Assembly: GCA_015485335.1 (NCBI GenBank) | Contig: WFTT01000093.1 | Location: 1-64,000, forward strand | Source: Robiginitomaculum sp. | GTDB lineage: Bacteria > Pseudomonadota > Alphaproteobacteria > Caulobacterales > Maricaulaceae | DNA length: 64,000 nucleotides | Reading direction: 5' to 3' | Part shown: positions 16,847 to 27,239 of the stretch, piece by piece | Position numbering within the stretch: the first letter of the stretch is position 1 | Layout: every line of letters starts with the position of its first letter | The notes under the pieces: model-generated | Seen by the model: only the letters and a program-made list of their open reading frames with translations | Told to the model about the DNA's origin: nothing | Database searches by the model: none | Position numbers and translations under genes: made by a program

Positions 16847-18141
16847 GGCTGGCCTCCCGTTTTGAGACGTTTGTTAAAACGCATGGCAATCAAGGCCATA
16901 ACCAGTAACAATGCGCCGCCCAGGAAGAAGAAAAGCGAGGTGCTGAGCAAGTCCTTGAAGGTTTCAAAATAGGCATAGAGTGCTTCGGCGGCAAAGGCGA
17001 TGCCACCCAGCCATAACAAGGTTCTGTAATGGTTTTGAACCCCTTGCAGGATGGCCAGAACGGCCCCGGCAAAAAAGATGGCCCCATAGAGCATATGCGC
17101 CAGGACGCTGCCGATCATCATATCCAGCCATGGTGCCGTCAACAAAGTGATGGCGGCCAGTATGGGCACAAGAAAGGACCGCAATTTTGCGCCTTGAGAA
17201 CGCGAGATCAGAACCGCCGCCCCCAGGGTAAGGATGAACCCGATGCTGGCCAGAATGATCCATACAATACCTGGATTGGTGCTGCCTTTTGTAACGGTAT
17301 CGGTAAAGCTGAATTGTATCAAAAAGGATGAGATGAGAAGGGCGATACCACTCCACATCTGCAGAGCTCCGGCGCCAAAAACAGTGCGGTCACGTCCAAT
17401 GCCTGCCCACAAGATCAAGGCCAGTGCCATGACCCCGTATAGCGCGCCAACGGCGGGGGCATTCTGGTCACTGGGGTAATAAAGGACCATCAAATTGATT
17501 GCCAAAACCAGGGTGGAAAGGACAATAACATGAACACTTTCAATGGCCTGTGTTTTTCGTGCTACAAGCCAGAGTGCAAGGAACAAAGGCACATAGGTCA
17601 GCATTAAGGGGTTGCCCGGCATGGGACCCCAATAGCTGACCAGCATCCATAAGGCCGCCAGCATGGAGGCAAATAGCAAGATCGGGCGCGATTGCATGGC
17701 CAAGGCAACGCCAAGCGTACCAATTGACCAGATCAGAATGCCATTGGGGTAATGGGCAGAAATATTAAAGGTTTGCGCCACCAGCATGATGCCAATGCCA
17801 AAAAGCGCCGCTCCAAGCAAAGCAAAGGCATGGGCAAAGGCAATGGTTTTTTGTTTTATAGCCAAAATGGCGATGCCAAAGGCCCCCCACATCATGGCAA
17901 GCACAAAGCCAAGGCGCCATAGTTTGGAAATGGCGCCCCAATTGGCCGCCATAAAGCTAAGCCCGGCAAGCGCCATAAAAATGGCTCCCAACATGGCCAG
18001 AATGCCAACGGCGGTGGGGCCGGATTTTCGGGATTGTACACTGGCCAGAATGGCCTCGCGATTATCCGATGATACCAAACCATCATGGATCCAGCGATCA
18101 AGATCGTCCGTCAGCGTGCGAAGATATAATGGCGGGCGCAT
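16843..18141 (-). CDS. DUF2157 family multi-pass membrane protein
   Basis: 432 residues. A short soluble N-terminus (about 1-55, with LDRWIHDGLVSSDNREAIL) leads into the DUF2157 region starting AVGILAMLGAIFMALAGLSFMAANWG, followed by about a dozen hydrophobic segments. The family has no assigned reaction. It is the upstream partner of the GDYXXLXY gene (4-bp overlap), and this pair is a recurring unit in bacteria. It lies 60 bp downstream of, and convergent in sense with, no plus-strand gene; nadC starts 60 bp away on the same strand side. Confidence 0.85.
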   Translation of the reverse strand: MRPPLYLRTLTDDLDRWIHDGLVSSDNREAILASVQSRKSGPTAVGILAMLGAIFMALAGLSFMAANWGAISKLWRLGFVLAMMWGAFGIAILAIKQKTIAFAHAFALLGAALFGIGIMLVAQTFNISAHYPNGILIWSIGTLGVALAMQSRPILLFASMLAALWMLVSYWGPMPGNPLMLTYVPLFLALWLVARKTQAIESVHVIVLSTLVLAINLMVLYYPSDQNAPAVGALYGVMALALILWAGIGRDRTVFGAGALQMWSGIALLISSFLIQFSFTDTVTKGSTNPGIVWIILASIGFILTLGAAVLISRSQGAKLRSFLVPILAAITLLTAPWLDMMIGSVLAHMLYGAIFFAGAVLAILQGVQNHYRTLLWLGGIAFAAEALYAYFETFKDLLSTSLFFFLGGALLLVMALIAMRFNKRLKTGGQP

Positions 18142-18200
18142 GAGAGAAGTTTAGCACAGCTGGCCTCATTCTCAATCATATTTATAAAATTGCGGCGCGG

Positions 18201-19067
18201 TTATGAGACAAAGTCCAGCCCCAGATCCAGCGCCCGGGCGCTCATGGTGATGGCACTGGTGGAGATCACATCAACGCCGGTGGCGGCAATATCGGCAATG
18301 GTGTCTATGGTCACGCCGCCCGAGGCTTCGGTAATGGCGCGTCTGCCAATTATATCAACGGCCTGCCTCAATGTATTCAGGTCCATATTGTCCAGCATAA
18401 TCACGTCTGGACCGTGGGGTAGGGCTTCGTGTAACTGGTCCAGCGTATCGACTTCTATCTCTATTTTGGTCATATGGCCGGCGTGCTGGCGGGCTTGTGT
18501 AATGGCATTTTTGATGTCACCGGCGGCATGGATATGGTTGTCCTTGATAAGGATGGCATCACCCAAACCAAAGCGGTGATTAACCCCGCCACCTACCCGA
18601 ACCGCATATTTTTGCAGGTTTCGCAAACCTGGCAGGGTTTTACGGGTACAGCAGAGGCGTGCATCTGTGCCTTGCAGTCTGGTCACCATGGCGTGGGTGA
18701 TGGTGGCAATGCCGCTTAAATGCCCAAGAAAGTTAAGCGCCACGCGCTCACCGGCAAGGATGGCACGCGCTGGGCCGTTTAGGCTGGCCACCACATCACC
18801 TGCCTTGGCATCGTCCCCATCATGCAAACGTTCGGTAAAGGCCAGATTGGCATCCAGTTGCGCAAAGGCGAGGCGCGCGCAATTCAAACCGGCAATGCGC
18901 CCATCCTGTCGGGCCACGATCACCGCTTTTGCCATTTGATCGGGGGCGATCAGGGCATTGCTGGTGATGTCGCCACCATTGGCCAGATCTTCCTCCAGCG
19001 CCTTTTGCACGATGGGCAGGATGAGGGCGTCTGGCGGCGGTGTGTGCATGTCAACGGCCAAGGTCAA
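18201..19067 (-). CDS. nadC: Nicotinate-nucleotide pyrophosphorylase (quinolinate phosphoribosyltransferase)
   Basis: 288 residues, standard size. It makes nicotinate mononucleotide from quinolinate and PRPP in NAD synthesis. Recognisable segments are [18 protein letters not shown], the [12 protein letters not shown] region, [20 protein letters not shown] with active-site Arg and Lys, [16 protein letters not shown], and [12 protein letters not shown]. The start overlaps the nadA 3' end by 17 bp, so the two are translationally linked. nadB is not in this window. Confidence 0.97.
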   Translation of the reverse strand: MTLAVDMHTPPPDALILPIVQKALEEDLANGGDITSNALIAPDQMAKAVIVARQDGRIAGLNCARLAFAQLDANLAFTERLHDGDDAKAGDVVASLNGPARAILAGERVALNFLGHLSGIATITHAMVTRLQGTDARLCCTRKTLPGLRNLQKYAVRVGGGVNHRFGLGDAILIKDNHIHAAGDIKNAITQARQHAGHMTKIEIEVDTLDQLHEALPHGPDVIMLDNMDLNTLRQAVDIIGRRAITEASGGVTIDTIADIAATGVDVISTSAITMSARALDLGLDFVS

Positions 19068-20076
19068 TCATGCGTTCAACGGCGCGCCGTGCCGGGGCCG
19101 CGATTGTCGGATCAATATGAACTTCGTGACGGTTGTAAAGCAGGGCTTCAAGAATGTTTTGCAAAGTGATCTTCTTCATATGGGGGCAGAGATTACACGG
19201 GCGAATGAATTCGACATTGGGGTTTTCTACGGCCACATTATCGCTCATCGAACATTCGGTCACCATCATCACTTTTTGAGGTTGATGATCCTGGACCCAT
19301 TTGATCATGCCCGCGGTCGAGCCCGCGAAGTCCGCCTCGTCCAGCACTTCGGGGGGGCATTCGGGGTGGGCAATGATTTTCAGGCCATCATGACCGGCCC
19401 GATAATCGCGCAGTTCTTGTACGGTAAAGCGCTCATGCACTTCACAGCGCCCGGAAAAGGCAATCACATCCACCTCTGTCTGGGCATTGACGTTTCGTGC
19501 CAAAAACTCGTCCGGTACCAGAATGACGCGCTCTGTACCCAGAGATTCAACAATTTTGACTGCATTGGACGAAGTGCAACATATATCGCATTCGGCCTTA
19601 ACGGCGGCGCTGGTATTGATGTACGTCACCACCGGCACGCCGGGATATTGGCAGCGCAAGTCACGAATATCAGCAGGGGTAACGGATTCAGCCAGGGAGC
19701 ACCCGGCCCCGGTATCGGGGATGAGAACGGTTTTGTCCGGGTTTAGCAATTTGGCGGTTTCAGCCATAAAGTGTACCCCACATTGCACGATTATATCGGC
19801 ATCGGCCTTAGCGGCTTCGCGGGCCAATTGCAGGGAATCCCCAACCACATCAGCCACCCCATGGAAGATTTCAGGCGTCTGGTAATTATGGGCCAGAATA
19901 ATGGCGTGGCGCTCTACTTTAAGCTGGTTGATGGCCCGGATCAGCGGCGCAAAAACAGGCCATTCCACAGGGGGTATGACGTCTTTTACCTTGTCATAAA
20001 GCGGGGCCATTTCGTCGGCAATTTCAGGGGTATAGGAAAGGTCTGGCGTTAAGCCATTGATCTGGGCAATGTTCAT
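19051..20076 (-). CDS. nadA: Quinolinate synthase NadA
   Basis: 341 residues from the ATG at 20076, which has GGAG about 7 nt upstream; a frame from 20130 adds 18 non-family residues. NadA condenses iminoaspartate with dihydroxyacetone phosphate to quinolinate using a [4Fe-4S] cluster. Segments: [32 protein letters not shown] with one cluster cysteine, [16 protein letters not shown], and the C-terminal [14 protein letters not shown] with another. The partner L-aspartate oxidase gene nadB is absent here; nadC follows with a 17-bp overlap. Confidence 0.97.
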   Translation of the reverse strand: MNIAQINGLTPDLSYTPEIADEMAPLYDKVKDVIPPVEWPVFAPLIRAINQLKVERHAIILAHNYQTPEIFHGVADVVGDSLQLAREAAKADADIIVQCGVHFMAETAKLLNPDKTVLIPDTGAGCSLAESVTPADIRDLRCQYPGVPVVTYINTSAAVKAECDICCTSSNAVKIVESLGTERVILVPDEFLARNVNAQTEVDVIAFSGRCEVHERFTVQELRDYRAGHDGLKIIAHPECPPEVLDEADFAGSTAGMIKWVQDHQPQKVMMVTECSMSDNVAVENPNVEFIRPCNLCPHMKKITLQNILEALLYNRHEVHIDPTIAAPARRAVERMIDLGR

Positions 20077-20187
20077 AACTATCTCCGCCCCGGCCAGCAT
20101 TTTACGGGCACTACAAGATATAGCGTACATAGGGATTTTGAAATTTCAACGCCAGTAACGCAGGTGTGTTTTGATACCAGAAGGTTT

Positions 20188-21525
20188 TTATTCGGCCAGG
20201 GATTTACGCTTGTCCAGAATTTTGGTCATGGCATAAAAAATCAACCCGGAAACCACAATGGCCAGGGCAAAAAGTGCCTCTGTGGGACGGCTGATCCCTA
20301 CATAAAGCAGGGTAAATCCCGTGAGCGATAGAAATACCAATGGGGTTAGCGGAAAAGCAAAAACCCGATAGGGCCGCGGCAGATCAGGTTGCCGCCACCG
20401 CAAGACAAACAGGCCCAGCACCGCCGCAAAACTGTTTAACGCCAGCAACATGCCTGAAAATACCAAAATAGATTCAAAACTGGAGGTGATAATAAAGGCC
20501 AGTGTCAGAATGGATTGAAACCAGATGGCGGAAACCGGGATGCCATCCTTATTAGTTTTGGACAGGGGGCGTAAAATGGTAAAATCTTCGCCCAGCACCT
20601 GTAAAACCCGAGGACCAGCCAACACCATGGCACTGACTGTGGAAACCAGTAATAGGGCCAGCATAATACCGATCAGCCGGGCGCCGGTTTCTCCAAAGGC
20701 GTATTGGGCGGCAATAAAACCAATTTCCAGCTTGCCCACCAGCGCATCCATAGGCGCCACACGCAGAAACATGTAATTCAGCGCTACATAGAGCAGCATT
20801 ACTAAAAATGTGCCGGTGAACAAAACCCAGGGCAAAATGCGCTGTGGGTTTTCAACTTCGCCGCTAAGATAGGTGGCTGCGTTCCAGCCGGTATAGGCAT
20901 AGCTGACATAAATCAGCGAAACCGCAAAGGCGCTGCCAAACAGCAAGTGAACATCACCCTTTGCCGGCAATACACTGATGGGCTGGGCTGTGGGTACCAT
21001 AATCAGGGCGGTAATGCAGAAAAGGCATATCAGAATAATTTTCAGGGCCGTAAAGACCACTTGGGTGCGACCGCTGTTTTTGTGGGTGCTGGAATGAATA
21101 ACGGTCATGATCAGGACCAAGGCACCGGCCAGCGCCTTGACTACCCAGGGACCAGAGCCGGCATCGGGCAATATGGACACAAAATACGTGCCAAAGGTAA
21201 TGGCGGCCAGAGCCGTAGGGGCAGCAAACCCAATCAGGGCAGACATCCACCCTGATACAAATCCGGCAGCCGGGTGATAGATTCGCCCCAAAAAGTTATA
21301 TTCACCGCCGGACCGGGGCAAGGCGGCCCCCAGCTCAGCATAACTCATCGCGCCGCACAAAGCGGCAATGCCGCCAACGATCCACAACATCATCAAAACA
21401 AAGGGGGCGCGAATATCCTGTAGCTGATAGCCAAGACTGGTGAACACACCGGTGCCAATCATATTGGCTATGACCACGGCGGTGGCGGTCCAAAAACGGA
21501 ATTTACTCAAAAAAACCACCCCCAT
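20188..21525 (-). CDS. APC family amino-acid permease
   Basis: 445 residues with about 12 membrane segments. The first segment (ATAVVIANMIGTGVFTSLGYQL) and the MSYAELGAALPRSGGEYNFLGRIY segment are characteristic of APC permeases, close in style to the LAT-like branch. The last segments end in a Lys-rich cytoplasmic tail. It is distinct from the permease at 5405-6829 and shares little beyond the family motifs. It lies 111 bp upstream of nadA on the same strand and may or may not share its transcript. Substrate unknown. Confidence 0.88.
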   Translation of the reverse strand: MGVVFLSKFRFWTATAVVIANMIGTGVFTSLGYQLQDIRAPFVLMMLWIVGGIAALCGAMSYAELGAALPRSGGEYNFLGRIYHPAAGFVSGWMSALIGFAAPTALAAITFGTYFVSILPDAGSGPWVVKALAGALVLIMTVIHSSTHKNSGRTQVVFTALKIILICLFCITALIMVPTAQPISVLPAKGDVHLLFGSAFAVSLIYVSYAYTGWNAATYLSGEVENPQRILPWVLFTGTFLVMLLYVALNYMFLRVAPMDALVGKLEIGFIAAQYAFGETGARLIGIMLALLLVSTVSAMVLAGPRVLQVLGEDFTILRPLSKTNKDGIPVSAIWFQSILTLAFIITSSFESILVFSGMLLALNSFAAVLGLFVLRWRQPDLPRPYRVFAFPLTPLVFLSLTGFTLLYVGISRPTEALFALAIVVSGLIFYAMTKILDKRKSLAE

Positions 21526-21624
21526 CGCGATGCGAACGCAAAGCTAAGCGCGAATAGGCCGGTGAAGCAAGAGGGATTTGAACATCCGTCTTGGCGGGCC
21601 TTTCTATTTGTAAACAAAAGCAGG

Positions 21625-22182
21625 TTAGGACGTTCCGGTTTCCGGTTCTGCGGTGGGGACATCATTGACAAAACGGGAAATGGCGCGGGCTTCGCGGGCC
21701 AGTTCCACCAACTCGGCCGGAGCATCCCCTGCGCTTTTTTGAATGGCCGAGGCCAAACGCTCTGCAATGTTCAACAGGCGCAAACCATTGGCAATGATAC
21801 GCGCCTGCATTTCAACGGCTTGGGGATCGCGGTCATATTCCGCGCCAGGAGTGCGCCAACCACCCCAGTCCTTAGAGTTGGTAACCACCACCGGAAACGT
21901 GCCAGGAAACGGGTGATGGGCGCATTCTTCGGGGGTTTGCCATTTATTGCGAGCGCGCAGAATGCGCCAGTTCTGGTGTTTGATGGTGCCGGCACTTTCA
22001 TCGCGTTCTTCGCCGGTCAGTTCATCGGCGGTAAAATCCCGCCCCAGACCAACTTCGTAATAAATGCGAACGGGTTCTTCAACATTTTTGACCCATTGTG
22101 GTTTGATCTGTTCTATTACGGACCAGGTGCCCACAGGTTTTACATACACCCGCTGGTTTTTATGAAAGACTGCTTTGGCCAT
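21625..22182 (-). CDS. Conserved hypothetical protein, alphaproteobacterial type
   Basis: 185 residues from the ATG at 22182 (MAKAVFHKNQRVYVKPVGTW). No signal peptide or membrane segment. The N-terminal half is a basic beta-rich module (VYVKPVGTWSVIEQIKPQWV), the middle has GTFPVVVTNSKDWGGWRTPG, and the C-terminal third is helical (NGLRLLNIAERLASAIQKS). I recognise it as a conserved protein of this class without a named function. Its start codon lies inside the CCATGG that also holds the start of the divergent mltF, which is unusual; a longer start at 22257 is possible. Confidence 0.75.
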   Translation of the reverse strand: MAKAVFHKNQRVYVKPVGTWSVIEQIKPQWVKNVEEPVRIYYEVGLGRDFTADELTGEERDESAGTIKHQNWRILRARNKWQTPEECAHHPFPGTFPVVVTNSKDWGGWRTPGAEYDRDPQAVEMQARIIANGLRLLNIAERLASAIQKSAGDAPAELVELAREARAISRFVNDVPTAEPETGTS

Positions 22183-23611
22183 GGACTGTTCTCTCGCTTG
22201 TACCCATAAAAACCCTAGCACGCCCCTGCTTAGCCGGGCGTTAAAACTGTCGATCATTTTGCTGGTATTTGGATTGGGTGCGTGCGGTACGGAAAGGCAT
22301 CATCAGGGGTCAATATTACGAGAAGCGCAAAATCGGGGCGTATTACGGGTGGTGACCCTTAACTCTCCCACTACTTATTTTGAGGATCGGGAAGGCCCCG
22401 CCGGTTTCGAATATGATCTGGCCAATGCCTATGCGGCCCATTTGGGGCTTGAGCTGAAAATGGAAACCGCCCCCACCATAGAAGCCGTGCTGGACGCAGT
22501 CATGCAGGACAAGGCCGACTTTGCCGCGGCTGGCCTGACCATTACGCCAGAACGTCAACGCATTTTGCGTTTTGGACCAAGTTATTTACTGGTGCAAACC
22601 CGTCTTGTGTGTGGTCGTCGTGGCCCCAAACCCAAAACGCTGGAGGATCTGGCCACGGTGGATTTACGCATTGCGCCGGGTTCTGCCTATGTTGAAGTCT
22701 TGACTGATTTGCAAAAGCAACAGCCGGAAATTCAATATAAAATTAGTGAAAACGTTTCAGTGGAAAACCTGCTGGGGCTAATCGGGCATGGCAAGAAATT
22801 TTGTACGTTGGCCGACAGTTATGTATTTGATCTTAACCGGCGTTATTTGCCCGAACTGACCAGTCCTATGGCTCTCAGTGAGGCACAGCCAATTGCCTGG
22901 GCGCTGGGCGGAGGGCTGAGCTGGCGGCCGATCAGCCTGGAACGTAATATGAAAGCCTGGTTCGCGCGCGAGGAAACAGGTGATCTGCTGGAGACTTTGA
23001 AAGAGCGCTATTTCCAGGTGGCGGATAATGATTTTGATTATGTCGATCTGGCGCGGTTTCGCCGCGCCATTCGCGGGCGGTTGCCGGTATTTCGTCCTTT
23101 GTTCGAACGGGCGGGCAAGCGCTATAAAGTTCCCTGGGAATTGCTGGCCGCCATATCCTGGCGGGAAAGCCATTGGCGGCCCAATGCGCGCAGTCACACT
23201 GGCGTGCGCGGCATGATGATGCTCACCCGTACCAGTGCACGCGAAGCCGGGGTAACCAACCGGCTGGACCCGGCGCAATCTATAACCGGGGGAGCCCGCT
23301 ATTTCGCCCGTCTCTTGCGGCGTCTGCCGTCCGATATTATGGGCGAAGACCGCACCTGGTTTGCTCTGGCGGCGTATAATATGGGCTATGCCCACATGAT
23401 GGATGCCAGAGCCCTGGCCGCCAGCCGTGGTCTGAACCCCAATCTTTGGCGCGATGTGCGGGAGGTTCTCATTGATATGGAAGATCCCAAAACCTACAAA
23501 ACCTTGCCACGGGGGTATGCCAATGGTCTTCAGGCTCGGGATTACGTAGCGGCGGTGCGCAATTTTTACGATATTTTGCGGAAAAATACGCAAGAAATGC
23601 AAACGCGATAA
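22181..23611 (+). CDS. mltF: MltF-type membrane-bound lytic murein transglycosylase
   Basis: 476 residues. The N-terminus is a lipoprotein-like signal (LKLSIILLVFGLGAC). Next comes a periplasmic solute-binding-like domain of the SBP_bac_3 type (about 45-265, GVLRVVTLNSPTTYF, FEYDLANAYAAHLGLELKM), then a C-terminal SLT transglycosylase domain (about 295-425) with catalytic Glu329 in ISWRESHW, followed by the LAAYNMGYAHM segment. MltF cleaves peptidoglycan strands to 1,6-anhydro ends and is regulated through its first domain. The start is uncertain: the ATG at 22181 lacks a clear ribosome binding site, and the signal peptide proper begins about 17 residues later. Confidence 0.92.
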   Translation: MDCSLACTHKNPSTPLLSRALKLSIILLVFGLGACGTERHHQGSILREAQNRGVLRVVTLNSPTTYFEDREGPAGFEYDLANAYAAHLGLELKMETAPTIEAVLDAVMQDKADFAAAGLTITPERQRILRFGPSYLLVQTRLVCGRRGPKPKTLEDLATVDLRIAPGSAYVEVLTDLQKQQPEIQYKISENVSVENLLGLIGHGKKFCTLADSYVFDLNRRYLPELTSPMALSEAQPIAWALGGGLSWRPISLERNMKAWFAREETGDLLETLKERYFQVADNDFDYVDLARFRRAIRGRLPVFRPLFERAGKRYKVPWELLAAISWRESHWRPNARSHTGVRGMMMLTRTSAREAGVTNRLDPAQSITGGARYFARLLRRLPSDIMGEDRTWFALAAYNMGYAHMMDARALAASRGLNPNLWRDVREVLIDMEDPKTYKTLPRGYANGLQARDYVAAVRNFYDILRKNTQEMQTR

Positions 23612-23666
23612 ACAATCGTGCTGCTGGCAGTTGTGAACTGGGCCACCGACCGTTAAACCCGCCATT

Positions 23667-24572
23667 ATGACGCAAAAACCTGCATACCTTAGACAACTCG
23701 AAGCGCAGAGCATTATGATTTTGCGCGAAGTTGCCGCGCAATTTGATAACCCGGTGTTGATGTATTCCATTGGCAAGGATTCGGCGGTGTTGTTGCATTT
23801 GGCCATGAAGGCCTTTGCTCCGGCCAAACCACCCTTTGCCCTGTTGCATGTGGATACCACCTGGAAATTTCGTGAAATGATTGCCTTTCGCGATGCGCTG
23901 ATGGCCGAACTTGGGCTGGACCTGATTGTGCATACCAATACGGCTGGGGTAGAGGCAGGGATCACGCCCTTTTCCCATGGCAGCGCCCGTTATACCGACG
24001 TCATGAAAACCGCCGCCTTGAAGGAAGCTCTATCGCTGCACGGGTTCGATGTGGCCATTGGCGGAGCACGCCGCGACGAAGAGGCTTCGCGCGCCAAAGA
24101 GCGCATATTTTCCTTTCGCTCCGCCAATCATCGTTGGGACGCCAAGAACCAGCGCCCGGAACTCTGGAATTTGTTGAATGGGCGGATCAATCCTGGCGAG
24201 AGTGTACGGGCATTTCCTATGTCCAACTGGACTGAACTGGATGTGTGGACCTATATCGAAGCTGAAAACATTCCCCTGGTGCCGCTCTATTTTGCTGCCA
24301 AACGGCCGGTGGTTAAACGCGATGGCATGTTGGTCATGGTGGATGATGACCGCATGACCCTGGCGGAGGGCGAAAAGGTGGAGGAACGCATGGTGCGCTT
24401 TCGCACGCTGGGCTGTTATCCGCTAACTGGGGCGATTGAATCCGAAGCCTCCACGGTGTCCGAGATCGTAGACGAGCTGACCCATTCTAATCTTTCCGAG
24501 CGCGCTAATCGGGCCATTGACCACGACGAGGCCGGCTCCATGGAAAAGAAAAAGCAGGAAGGCTATTTCTGA
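23667..24572 (+). CDS. cysD: Sulfate adenylyltransferase subunit 2
   Basis: 301 residues, ATP pyrophosphatase-type subunit that makes adenosine 5'-phosphosulfate (APS) from sulfate and ATP, powered by the GTPase partner CysN. The PP-loop appears as [13 protein letters not shown] (residues about 30-42), and [35 protein letters not shown] and the C-terminal basic KKKQEGYF are family hallmarks. The stop overlaps the cysNC start by one base (TGATG). First gene of cysD-cysNC-cysQ. Confidence 0.98.
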   Translation: MTQKPAYLRQLEAQSIMILREVAAQFDNPVLMYSIGKDSAVLLHLAMKAFAPAKPPFALLHVDTTWKFREMIAFRDALMAELGLDLIVHTNTAGVEAGITPFSHGSARYTDVMKTAALKEALSLHGFDVAIGGARRDEEASRAKERIFSFRSANHRWDAKNQRPELWNLLNGRINPGESVRAFPMSNWTELDVWTYIEAENIPLVPLYFAAKRPVVKRDGMLVMVDDDRMTLAEGEKVEERMVRFRTLGCYPLTGAIESEASTVSEIVDELTHSNLSERANRAIDHDEAGSMEKKKQEGYF

Positions 24573-26425
24573 TGACTGTGGCACAGGAAAAGGGCCTATT
24601 GCGGTTTCTAACCTGCGGTAGCGTGGATGATGGCAAAAGCACGCTGATCGGGCATTTGCTGTTTGATTGCAACGAGGTTAGCGAAGACGGTTTTGCCCGT
24701 CTGCATGCGCAAAGCCAGGCCGGCGGCCGTGCCGGGGCGGAGCTGGATTATTCGTTGTTGGTGGATGGCCTGATGGCCGAGCGCGAACAGGGCATCACCA
24801 TTGATGTGGCCTATCGGTATTTTTCGACGCCAAAACGCAAATTTATTGTGGCTGATACACCGGGACACGAACAATATACCCGTAATATGGCCACCGGGGC
24901 ATCAAACTCTGACCTGGCGATATTGCTGGTGGATGCCAGCAAGGGCCTGCAGATACAGACCAAGCGGCACAGTAAAATTGTATCCATGATGGGCATTCGC
25001 CATCTGGTGCTGGCGGTAAACAAGATGGATCTGGTCAATTATCGCCAGGATGTATTTGATACCATTGCCGCGGATTATGCTGCCTTTGCTCAAAAACTGG
25101 GCGATTGTGATATCCAAGCCATTCCGCTTTCTGCCTTGGCAGGCGATAATCTTTCCGCTCACAGCGAGGCGATGACCTGGTACGATGGGCCAACTTTGCT
25201 GGACCATCTGGAAACCGTTGATACTAGCCATGATGTGAAGGTGAGTGCCTTTCGCCTGCCGGTGCAATGGGTGAACCGTCCTAATGCCAATTTTCGCGGC
25301 TATAGCGGCACCATCAGTGCTGGTCAGGTTGCTGTTGGCGATGCGGTGCGTATCGGGCCTTCGGGGGCGCTATCCAAAATTGCCTCTATTCTGACCCCGG
25401 ATGGGGAAGCCCAAAACGCCGGTATTGGCGAAGCCGTGACAGTGACGCTGGCGGACGAGCGCGATATCAGCCGAGGCAATGTAATTGCGGCGGCCGACGA
25501 TCCGCCGCCGGCCAGTGATCAATTTGCCGCTCATGTGATCTGGATGCACCAGCAACCCTTGCTTCCCGGTCGTCAATTGCAATTGCGTCTGGGGGCGCAA
25601 AGCGTCAATGCCGCCGTGACCGAACTGAAATACGTTATCAATTACGAAGACAACAGCCACAAAGCCGGCAAGGTGCTGGGCTTTAACGAAACCGGTTATT
25701 GCAATCTGGCGCTGGATCATCCCGTGGTGTTCGATACGTTCGAGAATAACCGCGATATGGGCAGCTTTATTCTGGTCGACAAGCTGAGCAATGAAACCGT
25801 GGGGGCCGGTATGATCGCCTTTGGCCTGCGCCGGGCCGATAATGTGCACTGGCAGGCCATGGACGTGGATAAACAGGCGCGCGCCGCCCTGAAGGGGCAA
25901 AAACCCTGTGTCCTGTGGTTCACGGGTCTTTCCGGTTCAGGCAAATCCACCATCGCCAATCTGCTGGAAAAACGTTTGCTGGCTCGTGGTGGTCACACCT
26001 ATTTGCTGGACGGTGATAATGTGCGTCACGGTTTGAACCGCGATCTGGGATTTACTGATGCGGACCGGGTGGAAAACATTCGTCGCATTGGCGAAGTATC
26101 CCGATTGATGGTGGATGCCGGCTTGCTGGTCATGGTGTCGTTTATTTCCCCGTTTCGCTCGGAACGTCGTCTGGCCCGTCAGATGGTCGAAGAGGGTGAA
26201 TTTGTGGAAGTGTTTGTGGATACCCCGCTGGAAATATGTGAAGAGCGTGACGTAAAGGGGCTTTATAAAAAAGCCCGCGCCGGCAAGATCAAAAACTTTA
26301 CCGGTATTGATAGCCCCTATGAAGCGCCGGAAAATCCGGAAATTCACCTGCACGCAGCCGACAAAACTCCCGAAGAACTGGCCGAAGAGGTGTTCTCGGT
26401 TCTGGAGGCCAAAGGCATTGTCTGA
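24572..26425 (+). CDS. cysNC: Bifunctional CysN-CysC: sulfate adenylyltransferase GTPase subunit and APS kinase
   Basis: 617 residues, a fusion. The first ~430 residues are the EF-Tu-like GTPase subunit of ATP sulfurylase: [16 protein letters not shown] (G1), [15 protein letters not shown] (G3), NKMDLVNY (G4), and beta-barrel domains 2-3. From about residue 445 comes APS kinase, with P-loop GLSGSGKS at 452-459 (Lys458), [18 protein letters not shown] and the [24 protein letters not shown] segment, yielding PAPS. The fusion is common in alphaproteobacteria. The product supports sulfate assimilation or sulfation. cysH is not in the window. Confidence 0.98.
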   Translation: MTVAQEKGLLRFLTCGSVDDGKSTLIGHLLFDCNEVSEDGFARLHAQSQAGGRAGAELDYSLLVDGLMAEREQGITIDVAYRYFSTPKRKFIVADTPGHEQYTRNMATGASNSDLAILLVDASKGLQIQTKRHSKIVSMMGIRHLVLAVNKMDLVNYRQDVFDTIAADYAAFAQKLGDCDIQAIPLSALAGDNLSAHSEAMTWYDGPTLLDHLETVDTSHDVKVSAFRLPVQWVNRPNANFRGYSGTISAGQVAVGDAVRIGPSGALSKIASILTPDGEAQNAGIGEAVTVTLADERDISRGNVIAAADDPPPASDQFAAHVIWMHQQPLLPGRQLQLRLGAQSVNAAVTELKYVINYEDNSHKAGKVLGFNETGYCNLALDHPVVFDTFENNRDMGSFILVDKLSNETVGAGMIAFGLRRADNVHWQAMDVDKQARAALKGQKPCVLWFTGLSGSGKSTIANLLEKRLLARGGHTYLLDGDNVRHGLNRDLGFTDADRVENIRRIGEVSRLMVDAGLLVMVSFISPFRSERRLARQMVEEGEFVEVFVDTPLEICEERDVKGLYKKARAGKIKNFTGIDSPYEAPENPEIHLHAADKTPEELAEEVFSVLEAKGIV

Positions 26426-27233
26426 CGTGAAGCTGAATGAGACACAAAAACAAACCCTCCGTAACGCCATGCTGGCCGCGGGGCGCGTCATTTTGGCGGT
26501 GCGTGCCGACGGCGGGGATCACACCATCAAAGGCGATGGCTCGCCTGTAACCCTGGCCGATACTCGCGCCGAAGCGATCTTGTTGGAGGCGCTAAAAGAG
26601 GCCGTGCCAAACATTCCTGTGGTAGCCGAAGAGGCCGCCGAAGCCGGTAATGTCCCCAAAACCGCCGAAATATTCTTTTTGGTGGATCCATTGGATGGCA
26701 CCAAGGAGTTCATCCGTGGCGGCACCGATTTCACAGTTAATATTGGATTGATCGAAAATGGTAAACCGGATTACGGGTTGATTTATGTGCCCGCCACAGG
26801 ACGTTTCTATGAGGGCCAGAGCGGGCAAGGGGCATGGGCAGCCGATATTGATTGCAACCGGTACGACATTTTTGCAGACACAGAGAAAACGCCAATTTCT
26901 GTACGTCGTTCTGATCCGCTAAACCTGATAGCTGTGGCCTCGCGCTCACATCGCTCTGACGAGACCAATGCCTGGCTGACTGAACATAAAATCAACAACA
27001 CCGTTTCAGCAGGTAGTTCCTTGAAATTCTGCCTGCTGGCCGAGGGGCAGGCCGATGTATATCCCCGTCATGGCCCTACGATGGAGTGGGATACGGCGGC
27101 GGGGCATGCCATTTTGTCGGCCGCCGGTGGGCGCGTGGAAAACCTGGATGGTTCGCCATTTCTGTATGGCAAGGCGAATCAGGCCCGCCCGTATCTGAAC
27201 CCCGGCTTTATTGCCTATGGTGTGAAAGCCTAA
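26418..27233 (+). CDS. cysQ: 3'(2'),5'-bisphosphate nucleotidase CysQ
   Basis: 271 residues from a TTG at 26418, chosen because GGAGG lies 9 nt upstream (26404-26408); the GTG at 26427 is too far from that site and the first ATG (26469) would cut the first helix. The start overlaps cysNC by 8 bp. CysQ removes 3'-phosphate from PAP and PAPS, balancing sulfate assimilation. The inositol-phosphatase motifs are present: the EEAAEA metal-binding Glu, [15 protein letters not shown], and [15 protein letters not shown]. Downstream LysE-family gene begins 6 bp after the stop. Confidence 0.94.
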   Translation: MSDVKLNETQKQTLRNAMLAAGRVILAVRADGGDHTIKGDGSPVTLADTRAEAILLEALKEAVPNIPVVAEEAAEAGNVPKTAEIFFLVDPLDGTKEFIRGGTDFTVNIGLIENGKPDYGLIYVPATGRFYEGQSGQGAWAADIDCNRYDIFADTEKTPISVRRSDPLNLIAVASRSHRSDETNAWLTEHKINNTVSAGSSLKFCLLAEGQADVYPRHGPTMEWDTAAGHAILSAAGGRVENLDGSPFLYGKANQARPYLNPGFIAYGVKA

Positions 27234-27239
27234 GCCATC

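Noticed and set aside
21565-21592. tRNA-3'-end-like sequence on the minus strand (TTCAAATCC followed by an ACC-like end)
   Set aside because: The T-stem does not pair (GGATG against CCCTC) and no anticodon arm or acceptor partner lies upstream; probably chance.
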